Below are positions 1 through 12,350 of a stretch of DNA of 64,000 nt, in pieces. The stretch comes from Flaccisagitta enflata (lineage: Eukaryota; Chaetognatha; Sagittoidea; Aphragmophora). The stretch covers positions 5,146,001-5,210,000 of the forward strand of contig OZ231127.1 in the NCBI GenBank assembly GCA_965153355.1, read 5' to 3'. The notes beneath the pieces were generated by a model. The model was not told where the DNA came from. It saw only the letters and a program-made list of their open reading frames with translations, and did no database searches. The translations under genes and the position numbers were made by a program. Within the stretch, counting starts at the first letter, position 1. The number at the start of each line of letters is the position of its first letter.

Positions 1-480
1 AATCAATTATTAATAATGAAAGAAACACATCGAAATAAAGTTCAACACCGAAGCGAGATTATTTTTGTCAGTGCTCCCCCCCCCTCTCATCTATCCATAT
101 CGCAAATGATCACGGATGAACGACAAATACATCCAGTTAATTGACATGAGAAAACATGTGGCACAAAGACAACAAAACAAAACAATGTAGGCCGTGAACC
201 TTGTGGACCTTGTTTCCAGAAATAAAAGCCAAAAGATTATTCCTGAGGGAAAGAGATGAGAGAGAGAGAGAAGGGGGGGGGGCTGCCGAGCCCCGAAAAT
301 TTCTTATCTTTATGTTTTTTTAATTCCTTGATTCCCATTTCTCAAATGCCTGCTAGTCGATTATCTTTTTTGCCTCTTTTTATATATTTTTTTTTCTTTC
401 TTTGCCACTTACAAAAAAAATCTTCCCCACTGTCTCTGTCTGTCTCTCTGTCTCTCACTCTCTGTTTCTCCCTCTTTTGA
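1..480. other. Left flank, no gene seen
   Basis: This is AT-rich sequence with short homopolymers (C8 near 77, G9 near 272) and a TC-rich stretch at 420-480. No domain, splice structure or RNA gene was recognised. Confidence 0.5.
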
Positions 481-555
481 TTAGATTGTATTCACACATC
501 AATTAGTGTAGATGGACAATGGAACAAAGTAACAACAGTCGATGACAAGTAAAGG

Positions 556-2832
556 CTATTCGTTAAAAGCATTTGCCAGGGAGTGATTGGAGACTCGCGA
601 GAGGAATTTTGACAGACGCTTCTCAACCAGTTGCTCCCATGTGGGTCGATGTAGAAAATTCTGGAGCGCTGTAACTGACTCCGACCAGCGATATCCAAAA
701 ATTTTGCGGAATAGTGAATTATAGGCTACTCTGAGTTGTCTCCTTTCATCACGGTTCGCAACTTCGATCACCTCGATAGCATATGTGAGTAATGGCACAC
801 AATGTGTTTCGACCAAATGCAACATCACAGTGTCATTTGAATGACCTTCAATGCGAAATATGGCATTAGCGCATCTGTAAAACTTTCTGACGCGTTCAAC
901 AACAGAGCAATTAAACGAAGGACCGCTTTTCAAGGTGACGCCAAGGTATACCCATTCGTTTACCCATTCAATCTTCTTGTTATTCAGAAATACGTCATAT
1001 GTCGGAACAAATCTTTTGCCATAATACAGGATTTTCGATTTTTTCGCGTTTAAGCAAATATCCCATTCACAGCAGAACTCGTCACAGATATTCAATAAAG
1101 CTGTAAGGCCTTTGATAGATGGCGCCAAAATGGCCATGTCATCGGCATAAAAAAGTGCCGCTGCAAATATGGTTAAATAATAGCAACCTTTTAGCAAAGA
1201 TTTTAGTTTTTTGATAAGGTCATCAATATAGATCGAGTAAAAATCAGGGGATAAAACTCCTCCCTGTCTTACACCGGCTGTGACACTGAACCACTCACTG
1301 TATGCATCGCCCCATTTAACGCGGCAGAGAAGCTCTCCATACCAAGTTATAATGATGTCGAGAAAAATAAGTGGAACTTTTCGATTGATTAATTTGAGAA
1401 ACAGACCAGTATGTACAACTCGGTCAAAAGCCTTAGAGGCATCTAAAAAACAACAAAAGACACGACTGCCGTTATTGACGTAATAGTTTACGGTTTGTTT
1501 TAAACAATGGAGAGCGTGAACAGTCGAACTGTTCTTCTTAAATCCAAACTGGTATGCGGAGGTGGATAAATGATCGCAGAATTTGAGTTTAAGCACATGC
1601 TCAAAGAGTTTGGACGAGATGGGAGAGATGGTGATGCCCCTATAGTTTGATAAATCCGCGTGATTTCCCTGATGGTCTTTGATGATTGGCACCATTAGTC
1701 CATAATGGAATTGTTGTGGGACAAAGGCATGTTTTAATATGCAGTTGAAAAGAAATGTCAGGCGAGTGAGAAGGTTCACGGGTGCATTTTGAAAGTGCTC
1801 CGTCATGATGCCGTCACTATCCGCACATTTACCACTTTTCATGGCCCCTAATGCATCCATGGTGTCATAGAGCGAGATGGTGAATGAGTTGCAGTCGCAT
1901 GATGCGTGGTGGTCGTCTTTGTATTTCTGATAGGCAGAAGCAAAATTTTCATTCAAAGATGCCACCTTGTCTGGATTATTTGGGGCACAGTTTCTTTTGA
2001 AACTGTCCATGAATGAGTTAGCGATGCTTTGCTTGGAGGAATTTCCATCCACAACTGGTGCAAGATGGCTCTTATTTTTGTTATAGAGGGATTTCCACGA
2101 TTTCCAAAACGAATTGGTATCTTTTTCGGCCAGAGAGGAGTGAAGTCTATCCCAGGAGGTCTGCTTAGGCGCCCTTTGAGCTGATCTTAATGTACGCTTA
2201 TAATTTGCTCGCACAGAGAGACGCTCTTCACACACTGGGCCTTGGCGTGGACGACCTTGGTCAAGCCATATTGATTGGATATCTCGACATTTATTGCGTA
2301 ATTCTGTAAGTTCACATGTCCACCAGTCTTTTTCAAGGCCTGGCTTGTGACGCGGCAGTGTGGAGTCAGCCATCTTTAGACAATTCATCAAGAAACTATA
2401 TTCAGCTTGGATGGCATCTTGGCATGCGACATTGTTGCACTGGCACTGGGATTGACAATGGCGCAGTAAGTCAGGCCTCGGACGAGAGTCAACCAGCTGA
2501 GACGCACGATGGGTAAATTGCTGCCTCTGTTTGGACGAGATTTTTTCCCATTTAAGAGATTCCTTGAATTGGCTTGGATTTTGCTCATGCTCTCGTGTCT
2601 TAATTTTTGCAGACAATGTCATGATGATTGGAAGATGATCTGATGGATTGTCGCCGTCATCTTTGATGTGATGATTGGAAAGACAAGCTGATGCTATCAA
2701 GGATTTGCTAACAACAAAGTGATCATTCCACTTATGGTGATTGAGGGAGTTATGACGATATGTAAATGAGGATGAGGGGTAGAACGAATCACACGTTGTT
2801 AGATCGTATTTCGTCAGTAAATTACCCCACAT
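556..2832 (-). pseudogene. LINE ORF2, endonuclease C-terminus and reverse transcriptase
   Basis: This 758-codon frame starts just after the lesions. Near its start it contains the last endonuclease motif (PSDHLPIIM). The RT blocks appear in order: YRGITISPISSKLFE, QFGFKKNSSTVHAL, DASKAFDRV, GVRQGGVLSPDFYSIYIDDL and the catalytic FYADDMAIL, followed by a thumb-like region (NAKKSKILYYGK) and a C-terminal region lacking an RNase H signature. The frame has no internal stops, so the copy is probably young apart from the upstream lesions. The apparent start Met is not a true start. Confidence 0.85.
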
Positions 2833-2835
2833 TTG

Positions 2836-2857
2836 ATCATATGGTGATCATATGGTG
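2836..2857 (-). repeat. 11-bp tandem duplication disrupting LINE ORF2
   Basis: ATCATATGGTG is present twice in direct succession on the plus strand (2836-2846, 2847-2857). The flanking frames are continuous if one copy is ignored, so the duplication is a lesion acquired by this copy. Confidence 0.8.
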
Positions 2858-2877
2858 ATAATCCGTTGAATTCACAA

Positions 2878-3354
2878 TTAGTGTCCCCCCCCGATGATAA
2901 TCTCATGTTGGGGATGAGCTTCGATGATTGTCTCAATCATAGAAAGTGTATCGATTGTTTCTGTCATGCACTCCGCCCTTCTACTAGAGTTATAGAATGG
3001 CATGTAGACGCAGATCAGTAAGAAACTTTTTTCCTCGCCAATCAATTCCACCCCCACTACTCTCTTATGACGATAATTTGAGATTGGGTTGATGTGATGG
3101 TCGAGTTGTGGTGACCAAGCAATGCTTACTCCTCCGAAAGGTCGACCAATCAATATTCCCGAGGAGATGGCGTTTTCCATCCCAGACCTGGCCACAAATT
3201 GGGTGCCGAGTTTGGTCATTGTTGGAATTTGTTGTTCGGACAGCCAGTGCTCCTGCCCCATCCAGATCCCACCAAGATTTTCGAGACAGTTCTTGTGATA
3301 AGTTCCACATTGTTTAAACCCGTGAAGGTTGTGAGACGCGATGGTCAGATTCAT
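2878..3354 (-). pseudogene. LINE ORF2, endonuclease portion (frame ends early)
   Basis: The first plausible ORF2 Met is at 3354 (MNLTIASHNLHGF). Endonuclease/exonuclease/phosphatase motifs follow: N in SHNLHGF, the catalytic Glu in GQEHWL, and VYMPF. The frame runs into the GGD motif and stops at 2878 because a run of eight G (plus-strand C8 at 2885-2892) is one base too long to keep the motif in frame. The remaining motifs, including SDHLPI, lie in the next frame downstream. The enzyme would nick target DNA to prime reverse transcription. Confidence 0.8.
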
Positions 3355-3412
3355 TAGAGAGGCAGAGAAGATGAGAAGTAGCGAGAAAAGGGCATTATAT
3401 TGAACAAGAGAT

Positions 3413-5215
3413 TCATTTCTGACTGGATTTTCGTCGATGATCCGATTTCTCCTTGTTTGAGAAGTCCCAGTCACTAATGTGGCAGTGAGTAGGCCAGATT
3501 GAGGGGTCAGTTGCTCTTTTCCTATGCTCTTTGACCACTCGAATTTTCGCTGTTTTTGTGCCTTTGAATTTCGATGGTAACATCCAGATGTTGAGGACTT
3601 CGATTCCCTTTGTGTGGAGATGACGGCGGACTTCATTTTCTGTTGTCTTCTCTTCAAGACGACCGACGGCAAATTGCCAGAAGTCACGTGATGGCAAGGG
3701 CACTCCTTTGAGACCAACTTCTTCACTTGTACCAGTGGCCGTTGGCTTTTTCTTCCCCTTTTTCTGCCTTTTATCATTCCATGGTTCACCATTTTTGCTC
3801 AGTTTATTCACGTGATCCGCAAAGGTGGGTGGCGGGGGAATGATGAGATTAAGATCCGAGCTGTTAGATGGTGACAATGACGATGACCCCGCCTCGACCG
3901 GCGGGACAAATGGAGTGACAGATGACGTCGATGACACCTCGACCGGTGTAACAGATGACGCCGAAGATGACGCCTCAACTGGCGCAACAGACGGCGATGC
4001 AGATGACGTCGCAGATGGCGCCTCGACCGGCGCGACAGATGGCGACGCAGATGACACCGCAGATGGCGCCTCGACCGGCTCGACAGATGGCGACGCAGAT
4101 GACGCCGCAGATGACGCCTCGACTAGCGCGACAGATGGCGACGTAGATGACGCCGCAGATGACGCCTCGTCCGACGCGACAGATGGCGACGTAGAAAACG
4201 CCGCAGATGACGCCTCGACCGGCGTGACAGATGGCGACGCAGTTGACGCTCGAGATGGCGCCTCGACCGGCACAACAGATGGCGACGCCGATGATGCCGC
4301 AGATGGCGCCTCGTCCGACGTGACAGATGGCGACGTAGAAAACGCCGCAGATGACGCCTCGACCGGCGTGACAGATGGCAGCGCAGATGACGCCGCAGAT
4401 GGCGCCTCGACCGGCGCGATAGATGGCGGTGCAGATGACGCCTCAGATGGGGCCTTGTCCGGCGTGACAGAAGGCGACGTAGATGACGCCGCCGATGACG
4501 CCTCGACCGGCGTGACAGATGGCGCAGAAGATAACGCCGCAGATGACGCCTCGACCGGCGTGACAGATGGCGCTGCCAATGACGCCGCCAATGACAAATG
4601 CGACGGGACAAAGGCCGTTGCAAGAGAGTTGAGACGCCCTCTCGTTCGGGATGATTTTCTCAGTGTAGAGTTTATGTCTTCTTTTGTGTTCGCTGGCGTT
4701 ACAGGAAGAGATCTTGGCGACTGAGGATGGCGATCAAAAGACGAAATAGAATCATTTAAAGCCGCGGCTGCCAAAATTTCCACGCTTTTATCGATCCTTG
4801 TAACAATATTGATGATGGTTGCAACTTGATGTTGCAAGTTGAAGACAATCGATGTTAGGCCGTTTACATCAATTTTCTCTGCCTCAACAGATGGAAGGCG
4901 AGATGGATCGGACGCCAAGAAGACGGAGGATGTTACACCACCTTTTTTATGGTCGATGACCTCCCAGATATCCAGAATGTCCTTGGTGACTTTGAGGAGG
5001 GCGTCTTCTTTCGTATTCAGACGTTTTTTCTTAAACTCAGTTATTTCGTTGGAAATTCCGAGCAGCTCACACTCAGCGATTAGAAGCTGCTTGGCGGCAT
5101 CCGTTTCTTTGTGCGAGTAGAATTCAGATATGACAGAGAAAAGGCTGTTTCTATCAAATTTGTCGTAGTAAAATGACAGGAAGCACAGCAATTCGTTGAC
5201 ATGTTTAACCGCCAT
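3413..5215 (-). CDS. LINE ORF1 protein with a 16-residue repeat domain
   Basis: This is a 600-aa open frame on the minus strand. Residues 1 to about 150 (start MAVKHVNELLCFLSFYYDKF) form a helical N-terminal domain of a kind seen next to many invertebrate transposon ORFs. Residues of roughly 210-425 are a Ser/Ala/Pro/Val array of a 16-residue unit of the form PSVTPVEASSAA plus four residues. The C-terminal part is basic and Lys/Arg-rich, with a compact domain near GVPLPSRDFWQFAVGRLEEK that could be RNA-binding. It ends at 3413, 59 bases upstream of the probable ORF2 start at 3354. No zinc knuckle was seen. The role as ORF1 nucleic-acid-binding protein is inferred from position. Confidence 0.7.
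   Translation of the reverse strand: MAVKHVNELLCFLSFYYDKFDRNSLFSVISEFYSHKETDAAKQLLIAECELLGISNEITEFKKKRLNTKEDALLKVTKDILDIWEVIDHKKGGVTSSVFLASDPSRLPSVEAEKIDVNGLTSIVFNLQHQVATIINIVTRIDKSVEILAAAALNDSISSFDRHPQSPRSLPVTPANTKEDINSTLRKSSRTRGRLNSLATAFVPSHLSLAASLAAPSVTPVEASSAALSSAPSVTPVEASSAASSTSPSVTPDKAPSEASSAPPSIAPVEAPSAASSALPSVTPVEASSAAFSTSPSVTSDEAPSAASSASPSVVPVEAPSRASTASPSVTPVEASSAAFSTSPSVASDEASSAASSTSPSVALVEASSAASSASPSVEPVEAPSAVSSASPSVAPVEAPSATSSASPSVAPVEASSSASSVTPVEVSSTSSVTPFVPPVEAGSSSLSPSNSSDLNLIIPPPPTFADHVNKLSKNGEPWNDKRQKKGKKKPTATGTSEEVGLKGVPLPSRDFWQFAVGRLEEKTTENEVRRHLHTKGIEVLNIWMLPSKFKGTKTAKIRVVKEHRKRATDPSIWPTHCHISDWDFSNKEKSDHRRKSSQK
3955..4600 (-). repeat. 48-bp coding minisatellite inside LINE ORF1
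   Basis: About 13 imperfect copies of a 48-bp unit recur, including GACGCCGCAGATGACGCCTC. Because 48 is a multiple of three, the array stays open in several frames on both strands, which explains the long Asp/Ala/Thr-rich plus-strand frame here. On the coding minus strand it gives the 16-residue Ser/Ala/Pro repeats of ORF1. Confidence 0.8.
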
Positions 5216-5225
5216 GACTGGTTGA

Positions 5226-5650
5226 TTTGTTGATTTGTTGACTGATTGATTTTAGAGTAGATTGAAAATAATCAACGATGCAGTATTTGTAATTCATTTC
5301 AGATAGAGAAAATGTTTTAAGGAAGTGTTGCCAGCCACCCAATAAATCTTGTAACTCGAAGCTAGGTAAAGCAAGCGAGTACATATATGATTTGACCAAA
5401 ACAAGGCAGAAAAAACGTTTGTTTTCTCTCTCCGTGTGATCCGTGGTCGTTCTTCGTGATTTTTTTTCCAATTATTCGTTGTTTTCCTCTTTTTTCTTCC
5501 TTATTTTAGATACTCAAAATTCTTTGAACAGGTAATCATCTTATCATTTTTCTTTAAACAAGTGAAGTAGTAGAAATTAGCTTCTGTCTCTGTCTCTCTG
5601 TCTCTATCTGTCTCTCTTTGTCTCTATCTGTCTCTCTCTCTCTCTCTTTC

Positions 5651-5746
<96 letters not shown>

Positions 5747-6675
5747 ATCTGAAATGGTGATAAAAACAAATTCACGGTCGTAAATCGATGCCAATTTACA
5801 AAATCACAAAAAAAGGCAATTCTTTTAATTCTTTTCATTCTGATTCAATCGCGATTCCCTAGTTATTATCAATCTTTGTATTTTCGGTTTGGCCTTTTTT
5901 TTAAGGGGGGGGTGTCGCGGCCACTTTACACTTGATGATCTTTGATTACAGAAATGCTTTCGAGTGTTATGAAAATGGAAAATTAACTTACTAAAAGTAC
6001 AACATGTTTCGTTGACCATGAATTGTCTAAAGAGTGCCGTTTTTTAATTTTATCTCTTTTTTTTTTTATGTGAGATTTGAAGCCTGCTTTACTGTTATCA
6101 GATCACAGACTAAACATTTCACACTCCCAGATGTGAGTTCAATCAAAGAAAAAAGAAAAAAAAATTCTGAAGAGTAAAAAGTATCTTTGCATTTATAGAT
6201 CCCTCAGGTGATTAGCTCAGCCTCGGGCGACTACATTTGTTGACCCGTTTCTTTACAATATCTGATCCCCCACTTATGTGTATCTAATTGTTGGCTGCAC
6301 TTCAGCTCTTATAAGGTTCGGTGAAATCATTGTTCGAACAATGAATAAGCAGGTGCGGTTGTTCTTTTTCTTTGTTTTTTTTTCTTTTTTGTTTAAGGGT
6401 TCCGATTTTAATGAAGAAATCAATATTTTTTCTCAAGCTTATACAACATTCATACGTAATGAATAATGATATTTTAGTAATACAACTAAATCCAATAGCA
6501 GGCTCAGTTCGAATCTTATGAAAGTGGAATGCATCATTTTCTATTCAAATATTTGTAAGGTTCTCCATTTCTTTTCTCTCCGCTACTTCTCTACACTACT
6601 TTTCTCTGCAGCTACCCCGTTATTCTTGAACATTTTTCCTCTCTCTGTCTGTCTGTCTACCTGTCTGCATGTATA

Positions 6676-6750
<75 letters not shown>

Positions 6751-6769
6751 GTTTATCTATATATATATA

Positions 6770-6868
<99 letters not shown>

Positions 6869-6883
6869 TTTTTTTCCTAATTT
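5226..6883. repeat. Non-coding stretch with three long (CT)n tracts
   Basis: (CT)n runs occupy about 5632-5744, 6680-6748 and 6772-6864. A short TA-rich interruption separates the second and third. The rest is AT-rich and has no recognisable coding domain. A downstream exon of the 6884-10279 gene could be hidden here but none was identified. Confidence 0.7.
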
Positions 6884-7457
6884 CTAAGAAATTCCTCTCT
6901 CCACCTTCTTACCGCCACAAATCGAAGCATAATCCGGCAGCAGATCTGGCATTCTGAACGAAGGAAGGAGCGGTTCTCCGGTGCCAACCCCGCTGTCCAC
7001 TCTTTGGTAACACGATTCGTCATCATCGTCATCGTCGTAATCTCGTTCCACCACATGCACCGCCTCTTCCTCCTCCTCCTTTATTCCTTTGGTCCTCTTC
7101 CTCATCACTCCCCCCTCCTCATCCTCTTCATCTCTCGCCTCCATACATTTCCTCCAAGCTGACAACCATCTCGAAGTCTGTGTGGAATGGGTCTTTCCTT
7201 TCGAAATTTGTTTCTCATCACGGATAAGTTGATGATCATGATGGTGATGATGATCATGATGTTGAATGAGCTGTGATGATTGTTGATGGAATTGATGCAA
7301 GTGATAAAACGTTTGCTGTTGCGGTTGTTGTTGCGGTTGTTGTTGCTGTTGCTGTTGTTGTTGCGTCTGGAGCTCGTTGTGATTTTCAGTCGGATACTGA
7401 AATATCGTTTTAGGCTGTCTTTCTACAAGCTGATCGATATTGGAAGACCCATTCAAA

Positions 7458-7550
<93 letters not shown>

Positions 7551-10279
7551 CCATCAAATCCGGAAACGAGTGTGATTCTGCCGGTGTGTTTGTAGACGTA
7601 TTCTGCCGGTGCAGACGGATTTTGCCGGTTGTAGACGAATTCTGCCGACGCGTCGACGTTTTCGATCTTCGTGCCGACGGAAGACGATCCGCCGACGGAG
7701 GACGAAATCGTTCTGCCGACGAGAAGACATTTGCCGGAAATCACTTCGCCGGAGCAGAGACAATATTCCAGGAAATATCCGGATTCACTGCCGTAGTTAT
7801 TCGTGTGATGACGATGATGATTGTAATGACGATAATCACCAAATTGTCCATGATGGTAATTGTCAGGATGATTCTTGTCATCACGTTGAGGCCGATAATG
7901 ATCGTAGTCGCGACGCCGCAGTGAAGACGAGGAAGAGTCGGCGTCGAATTTCGAGTCTTGAACGACGCCGCTTTCACCGCCGCCGCCGCCGACGCAGCCT
8001 CCGGCGCTGCCGCTTCGATGGCGCAACTGACGCACGGCGGTGCCAAATAGAATGACAACAACGACGACGCCGGCGATGGTGGACAGCGCCGCGACTGTCG
8101 ACGCCGCCGCTGCGTCGTCGTCACTTCCGCTTTTAGCGCCGACGCCGAATCTGCCGCTGCCGTCTGTGAGAACCGATTCCGAGATAAATCCGGCCTCTTT
8201 ACCGAGACGCACAACAGACGAACGATCGACAGTTTCAGGTGGGGCGTTATTCTTGATGTTGTTGATGTCATTGTTGATTTCATTGTTGATGTCATTGTTG
8301 CTCTCTTTTATAGTATTTAATTCCTTCCCTCGATGTCTACCTCGATGTCCCGTTTGGTGGTCCTTTCCACCCTCGTCGTTGACAAAGGTCTCAATGTCAC
8401 GGTTGATGTCGTTTCCGTGGACCTCCGAAGATGAAGATGATGATGAGGATGATGAAGATGATGACAATGACAATCCAATATTGACCTCAACAAGCTTATC
8501 ATCGACTTTATCTCCGTTTTTTCTCGACTTTTCGTCACTTTCCCGTCCGTTGTTGTCAGTAAGTCGAGGAGGAGGAGGAGGAGAAAGAGGAGAACGGATT
8601 ATTTCGTTAGTTAATCCTCCTTCCTCTTCTTCTTCGGCTTGATTATTATCTTTTTCCCCTATGTCATTATCTGGACGACCAATTCTAGGAATAAGCTGAT
8701 TTGACTTTTCTGCCTCTTGGTCTTTTTCTGTTCTACTCATTAACACCAATAACTTTTCCAGGGCAGCCAAGTCTACCATGGTCCTCGAGTTAGTGGTTGT
8801 GGTGGTTGTGGTGGTGGTGGCTTTGATATCGTTGGTTGTGGTGAAACTTGTTGGCAATAGTCCTTTCCTCACCACAACATTCCTGGTATCCCGTCGCGGG
8901 TCGCATTCCCAGTTCGGGTTTAAATGTTCGTATAATCGAATTAAAGTCAGATTATATTCCTTATTGCCGTAGTTGAGTCCACTCGGATCGAGTTGAATAG
9001 CCAACTCAGGGTTTTCACGCATTTTCCCCGAAGATGATGACGACGAAGTTGACGAAGATGACGACGAAGATGACGATGACGAAGACGGCACAACTCGGCC
9101 CGGAATCCACCAACCGTCACGATTGACGATAACGCGGCGTCCTAACGTCAAATCTTTGATAGATGGCGTAACCACGTAAGACAAACGATGAAATACTGAG
9201 TCGGAATACGAGGGCGAAGGGGTGGCGAATGTGGTGGTGGCTGGGGAGGAGGGGGAGGAGGAAGGAGAGGTGGAGCGTCTCGTCAACGGAATCGATTGAA
9301 ACTCAATTTCAAAGTCTTCGCCACGAATTGCGTAACCAACGTCGACGATTCGAGCGAACGCCAACGTATGTGGGCAAGAAGAAGAAGAAGAGAACATGAG
9401 CGCCGACGCTGGCACAACGACAGTGGCGTTGATGTAGATAGAGAAATCATCACAGTGGCTTCCAAACCTCTTCGAAGGAGTTCTGTCGCCGCTGCCGCTA
9501 CTCCTGCCACCGCCGTCGCCGCTGCCCACTTGTTCACCGACTTTGTCATCGTAATCGTATTCTTCTCCGTCGTTATCGTCGACGTAATCGTCCACAACGA
9601 CGTCGTTGTTGTCATCTTGACGTCGAAGTCGAGAAAGATGAAGATGCAGATGAGGATGTTGACGACGAGATTGCTGTCGACGACGGCTTGGATCCACGAA
9701 GCAGTTGAATCCCGCTGGACAGCAAGAAGTCTGATTGTGTTGGAGGCGAACTGCGGAGAAGGAATCGTCTCGATGACGCTTGAAGAGCGAGTTGACCGTG
9801 GAAGCGCGGACCAGCGATTCCAAAGACACGGTGAAGATCGGAGGGGAGGAAGTGGTGGACGTTGTGGTGGAGGAGGAAGTAGAGGAGGAAGATGAGGAGG
9901 AAGCGGCAAGTTGAGTTGGCGCGAGTTTGAGAAATATTCCTCTTAGCTTCAGAGTTTGTTGCTCATAGATTCGGTCGTCGAAATTGTAAACGAAAGCTTT
10001 TATTCTTCCCGGAATTCGTCCTTGAGAAAACAATGAGGACTTGGAGGGTGTTGAGGAAGTCGACGAGGATGCTGAGGGATGCGCGACGCCGCTGGCATCC
10101 CGGACGGCGCGACGAAGAAGTTGAGGGAAAGAGGATGAAACGAAGGAGGAGGCGAGGGAGGAGGAGTAGGAAGAGGAAGCGAATAAGACAGAGGTTGGCG
10201 TCCTAAAATCGACCCCGCCGGCGTCCAATGTTAATAATGACAGGAAGAATGAAAAACGCAGGACTAATGTGAACGCCAT
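6884..10279 (-). CDS. Putative single-pass membrane protein with homopolymer tracts, family unknown
   Basis: This is a continuous 1131-codon minus-strand frame. Residues 1 to about 22 (MAFTLVLRFSFFLSLL) look like a signal peptide. The probable ectodomain has a Cys pair in TSCCPAGFNCF, N-glycosylation sequons (INAT, YNLT, HNQT) and folded-looking segments around RIKAFVYNFDDRIYEQQ, FARIVDVGYAIRGEDF and VIVNRDGWWIPGR. A hydrophobic segment at about residues 724-746 (STIAGVVVVVILFGTAV) followed by RQLRHR fits a type I membrane anchor. The tail contains a long poly-Gln (about 911-940), poly-His and acidic clusters. Poly-Ser and poly-Asp runs interrupt both parts. A strong donor-like GGCG/GTAAGA lies at 6913, so the last residues may instead be intron and further exons may exist. 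I do not recognise the family. Confidence 0.7.
7458..7551 (-). repeat. (CAA)n poly-glutamine tract in coding sequence
   Basis: About 31 uninterrupted TTG units on the plus strand read as poly-Gln in the minus-strand frame of the 1131-aa protein. The tract is almost pure CAA and is probably length-polymorphic. Confidence 0.9.
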
Positions 10280-10328
10280 TGTTGATTGTTGTCGTTAATC
10301 GTTGTTGGTTGTTGTCCTTAATTGTTGT

Positions 10329-10444
<116 letters not shown>

Positions 10445-10449
10445 ATCGT

Positions 10450-11330
10450 CGTTGATTTCTTTGGTAATTATGTTAGCCGGTGTTATGTTCACAAGCCTTA
10501 AATCGCCGTTGATAATATTATCAAACTCATTTCAAATCAGAAAAGGACGCATTCTTTTTGCCCCTTCGTCAATTGTTAATACTTCATTGTGTCATTCTTG
10601 TCAAGTGTGAGCAGCACGACTGCAAAAATAAATTAATTGATTTCTCCGTTTCTAGTTTCTCTGATCATATTTCAAAACAGAGGAGGCAGCCTCCTCTTCA
10701 TCATCCTCCTTGTTATCGCCCCAAGTCATTTTGTATCAATCAATTCTTGAGGGGCTAAAATCCCTGATGAGCATAAATCCGGGCAGCGGCTCGATGAGGG
10801 AGCAGATAGAGCAAATGAGGGAGCCGATGAGGGAGCAGATAGAGCAAATGAGAGAGCTCGGGTTAATACTTTATCCGTCATTTGTATACTGTAGTACGAT
10901 GAGGGAACAAATTGACGCTTTAGTTGTCATGTGTCTTTTGTAGTGGGTTGAGGGCGCAGGTTCACTCATTTATCTGTCATTTGTTGTACGTCGTTTTGAT
11001 AGGAGCGCAGCAGACGTAGAGGGAGAAGGAGAGGGAATAAGTCAAAAAGGGCCTCTCAAAATCTGCGCAAAATAAAAGAAAAAGATTAAAATATTAGTAG
11101 GTGCCAGGATTGACATCGTAGATTACAATTACAGTGAAGATAGCAATCACAAAGCGAAAAGTATTGATAATGCATTTAATGGTGGTGATGATGATGGTGA
11201 CGATGAGGATGATGATGACCGTGATAATGTTAAACAGTTAAAGATGATAATGTTTGTGATAAAGATGACGATGATAATGATGATGATGACTTTGATTGAG
11301 CGCGAAATCGAATATCCTTTACATTAAACG
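10450..11330. other. Intergenic, short tandem and GAT-rich repeats
   Basis: A roughly 30-bp GATGAGGGAGCAGATAGAG-type unit is repeated at 10791-10910, and a GAT-rich stretch occupies 11180-11290. Nothing coding was recognised. Confidence 0.5.
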
Positions 11331-11421
11331 AGGCGCGAAGTAAAGAGACTCAAAATCAAGAAGAAAGACGAAGAGAGAAAGAAAACTAAACTAAAGTGAA
11401 TTCTCGCCAAAGCGGGTAACA

Positions 11422-11423
<2 letters not shown>

Positions 11424-11482
<59 letters not shown>

Positions 11483-11525
11483 TCTCTCTTTCTCTTTCTC
11501 TTTCTCTTTCTCTTTCTCTTTCTCT

Positions 11526-11562
<37 letters not shown>
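11424..11562. repeat. (GA)n followed by (TTTCTC)n compound microsatellite
   Basis: GA dinucleotides at 11424-11480 switch directly to a pyrimidine hexamer repeat and (CT)n to about 11562. This makes a purine-to-pyrimidine mirror that could fold back on itself. Confidence 0.85.
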
Positions 11563-11567
<5 letters not shown>

Positions 11568-11835
11568 TTACACACAAAAACATTCTTATATTAAAAAGCT
11601 ATTTGTACAAGTGAAAGTTTCTAGTCTTATTTTCATTTTGATCCTGGCTCGTTATATCTTGTCGGGATCGGAGGCAAACATCTAAATAAACACAATATGC
11701 AAGAGAGGGAAATGAAAATGACGGTGGGAATAAAAACTTACAATTGCGTTGATAGATGAAGGATATGTACGGGAAAGAAAGAATGCCTGAATGAATCGAT
11801 GTATGTATGATTGAATGAGTGAAAGGAAAAAATAT

Positions 11836-12350
<515 letters not shown>

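Larger units (their letters stand above)
482..5215 (-). mobile_element. Two-ORF non-LTR (LINE) retrotransposon, defective
   Basis: The minus strand carries ORF1 (3413-5215), then an apurinic-type endonuclease (from 3354) and a reverse transcriptase (to 556), the order of LINE elements with a separate ORF1. A short 3' UTR follows the RT stop and runs into an A-rich tail near 482-495 that resembles the AATACAAT-type tails of CR1/L2-like elements. ORF2 is split by two small lesions at 2836-2892, so this copy cannot make a full ORF2 protein. The clade (CR1/L2/Rex1-like) is inferred from motif style only. The 5' UTR boundary was not identified. Confidence 0.85.

Noticed and set aside
3825-4724. 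Long Asp/Ala/Thr-rich plus-strand open frame
   Set aside because: It is the antisense shadow of the 48-bp repeat in LINE ORF1; the minus-strand frame continues into recognisable flanking domains.
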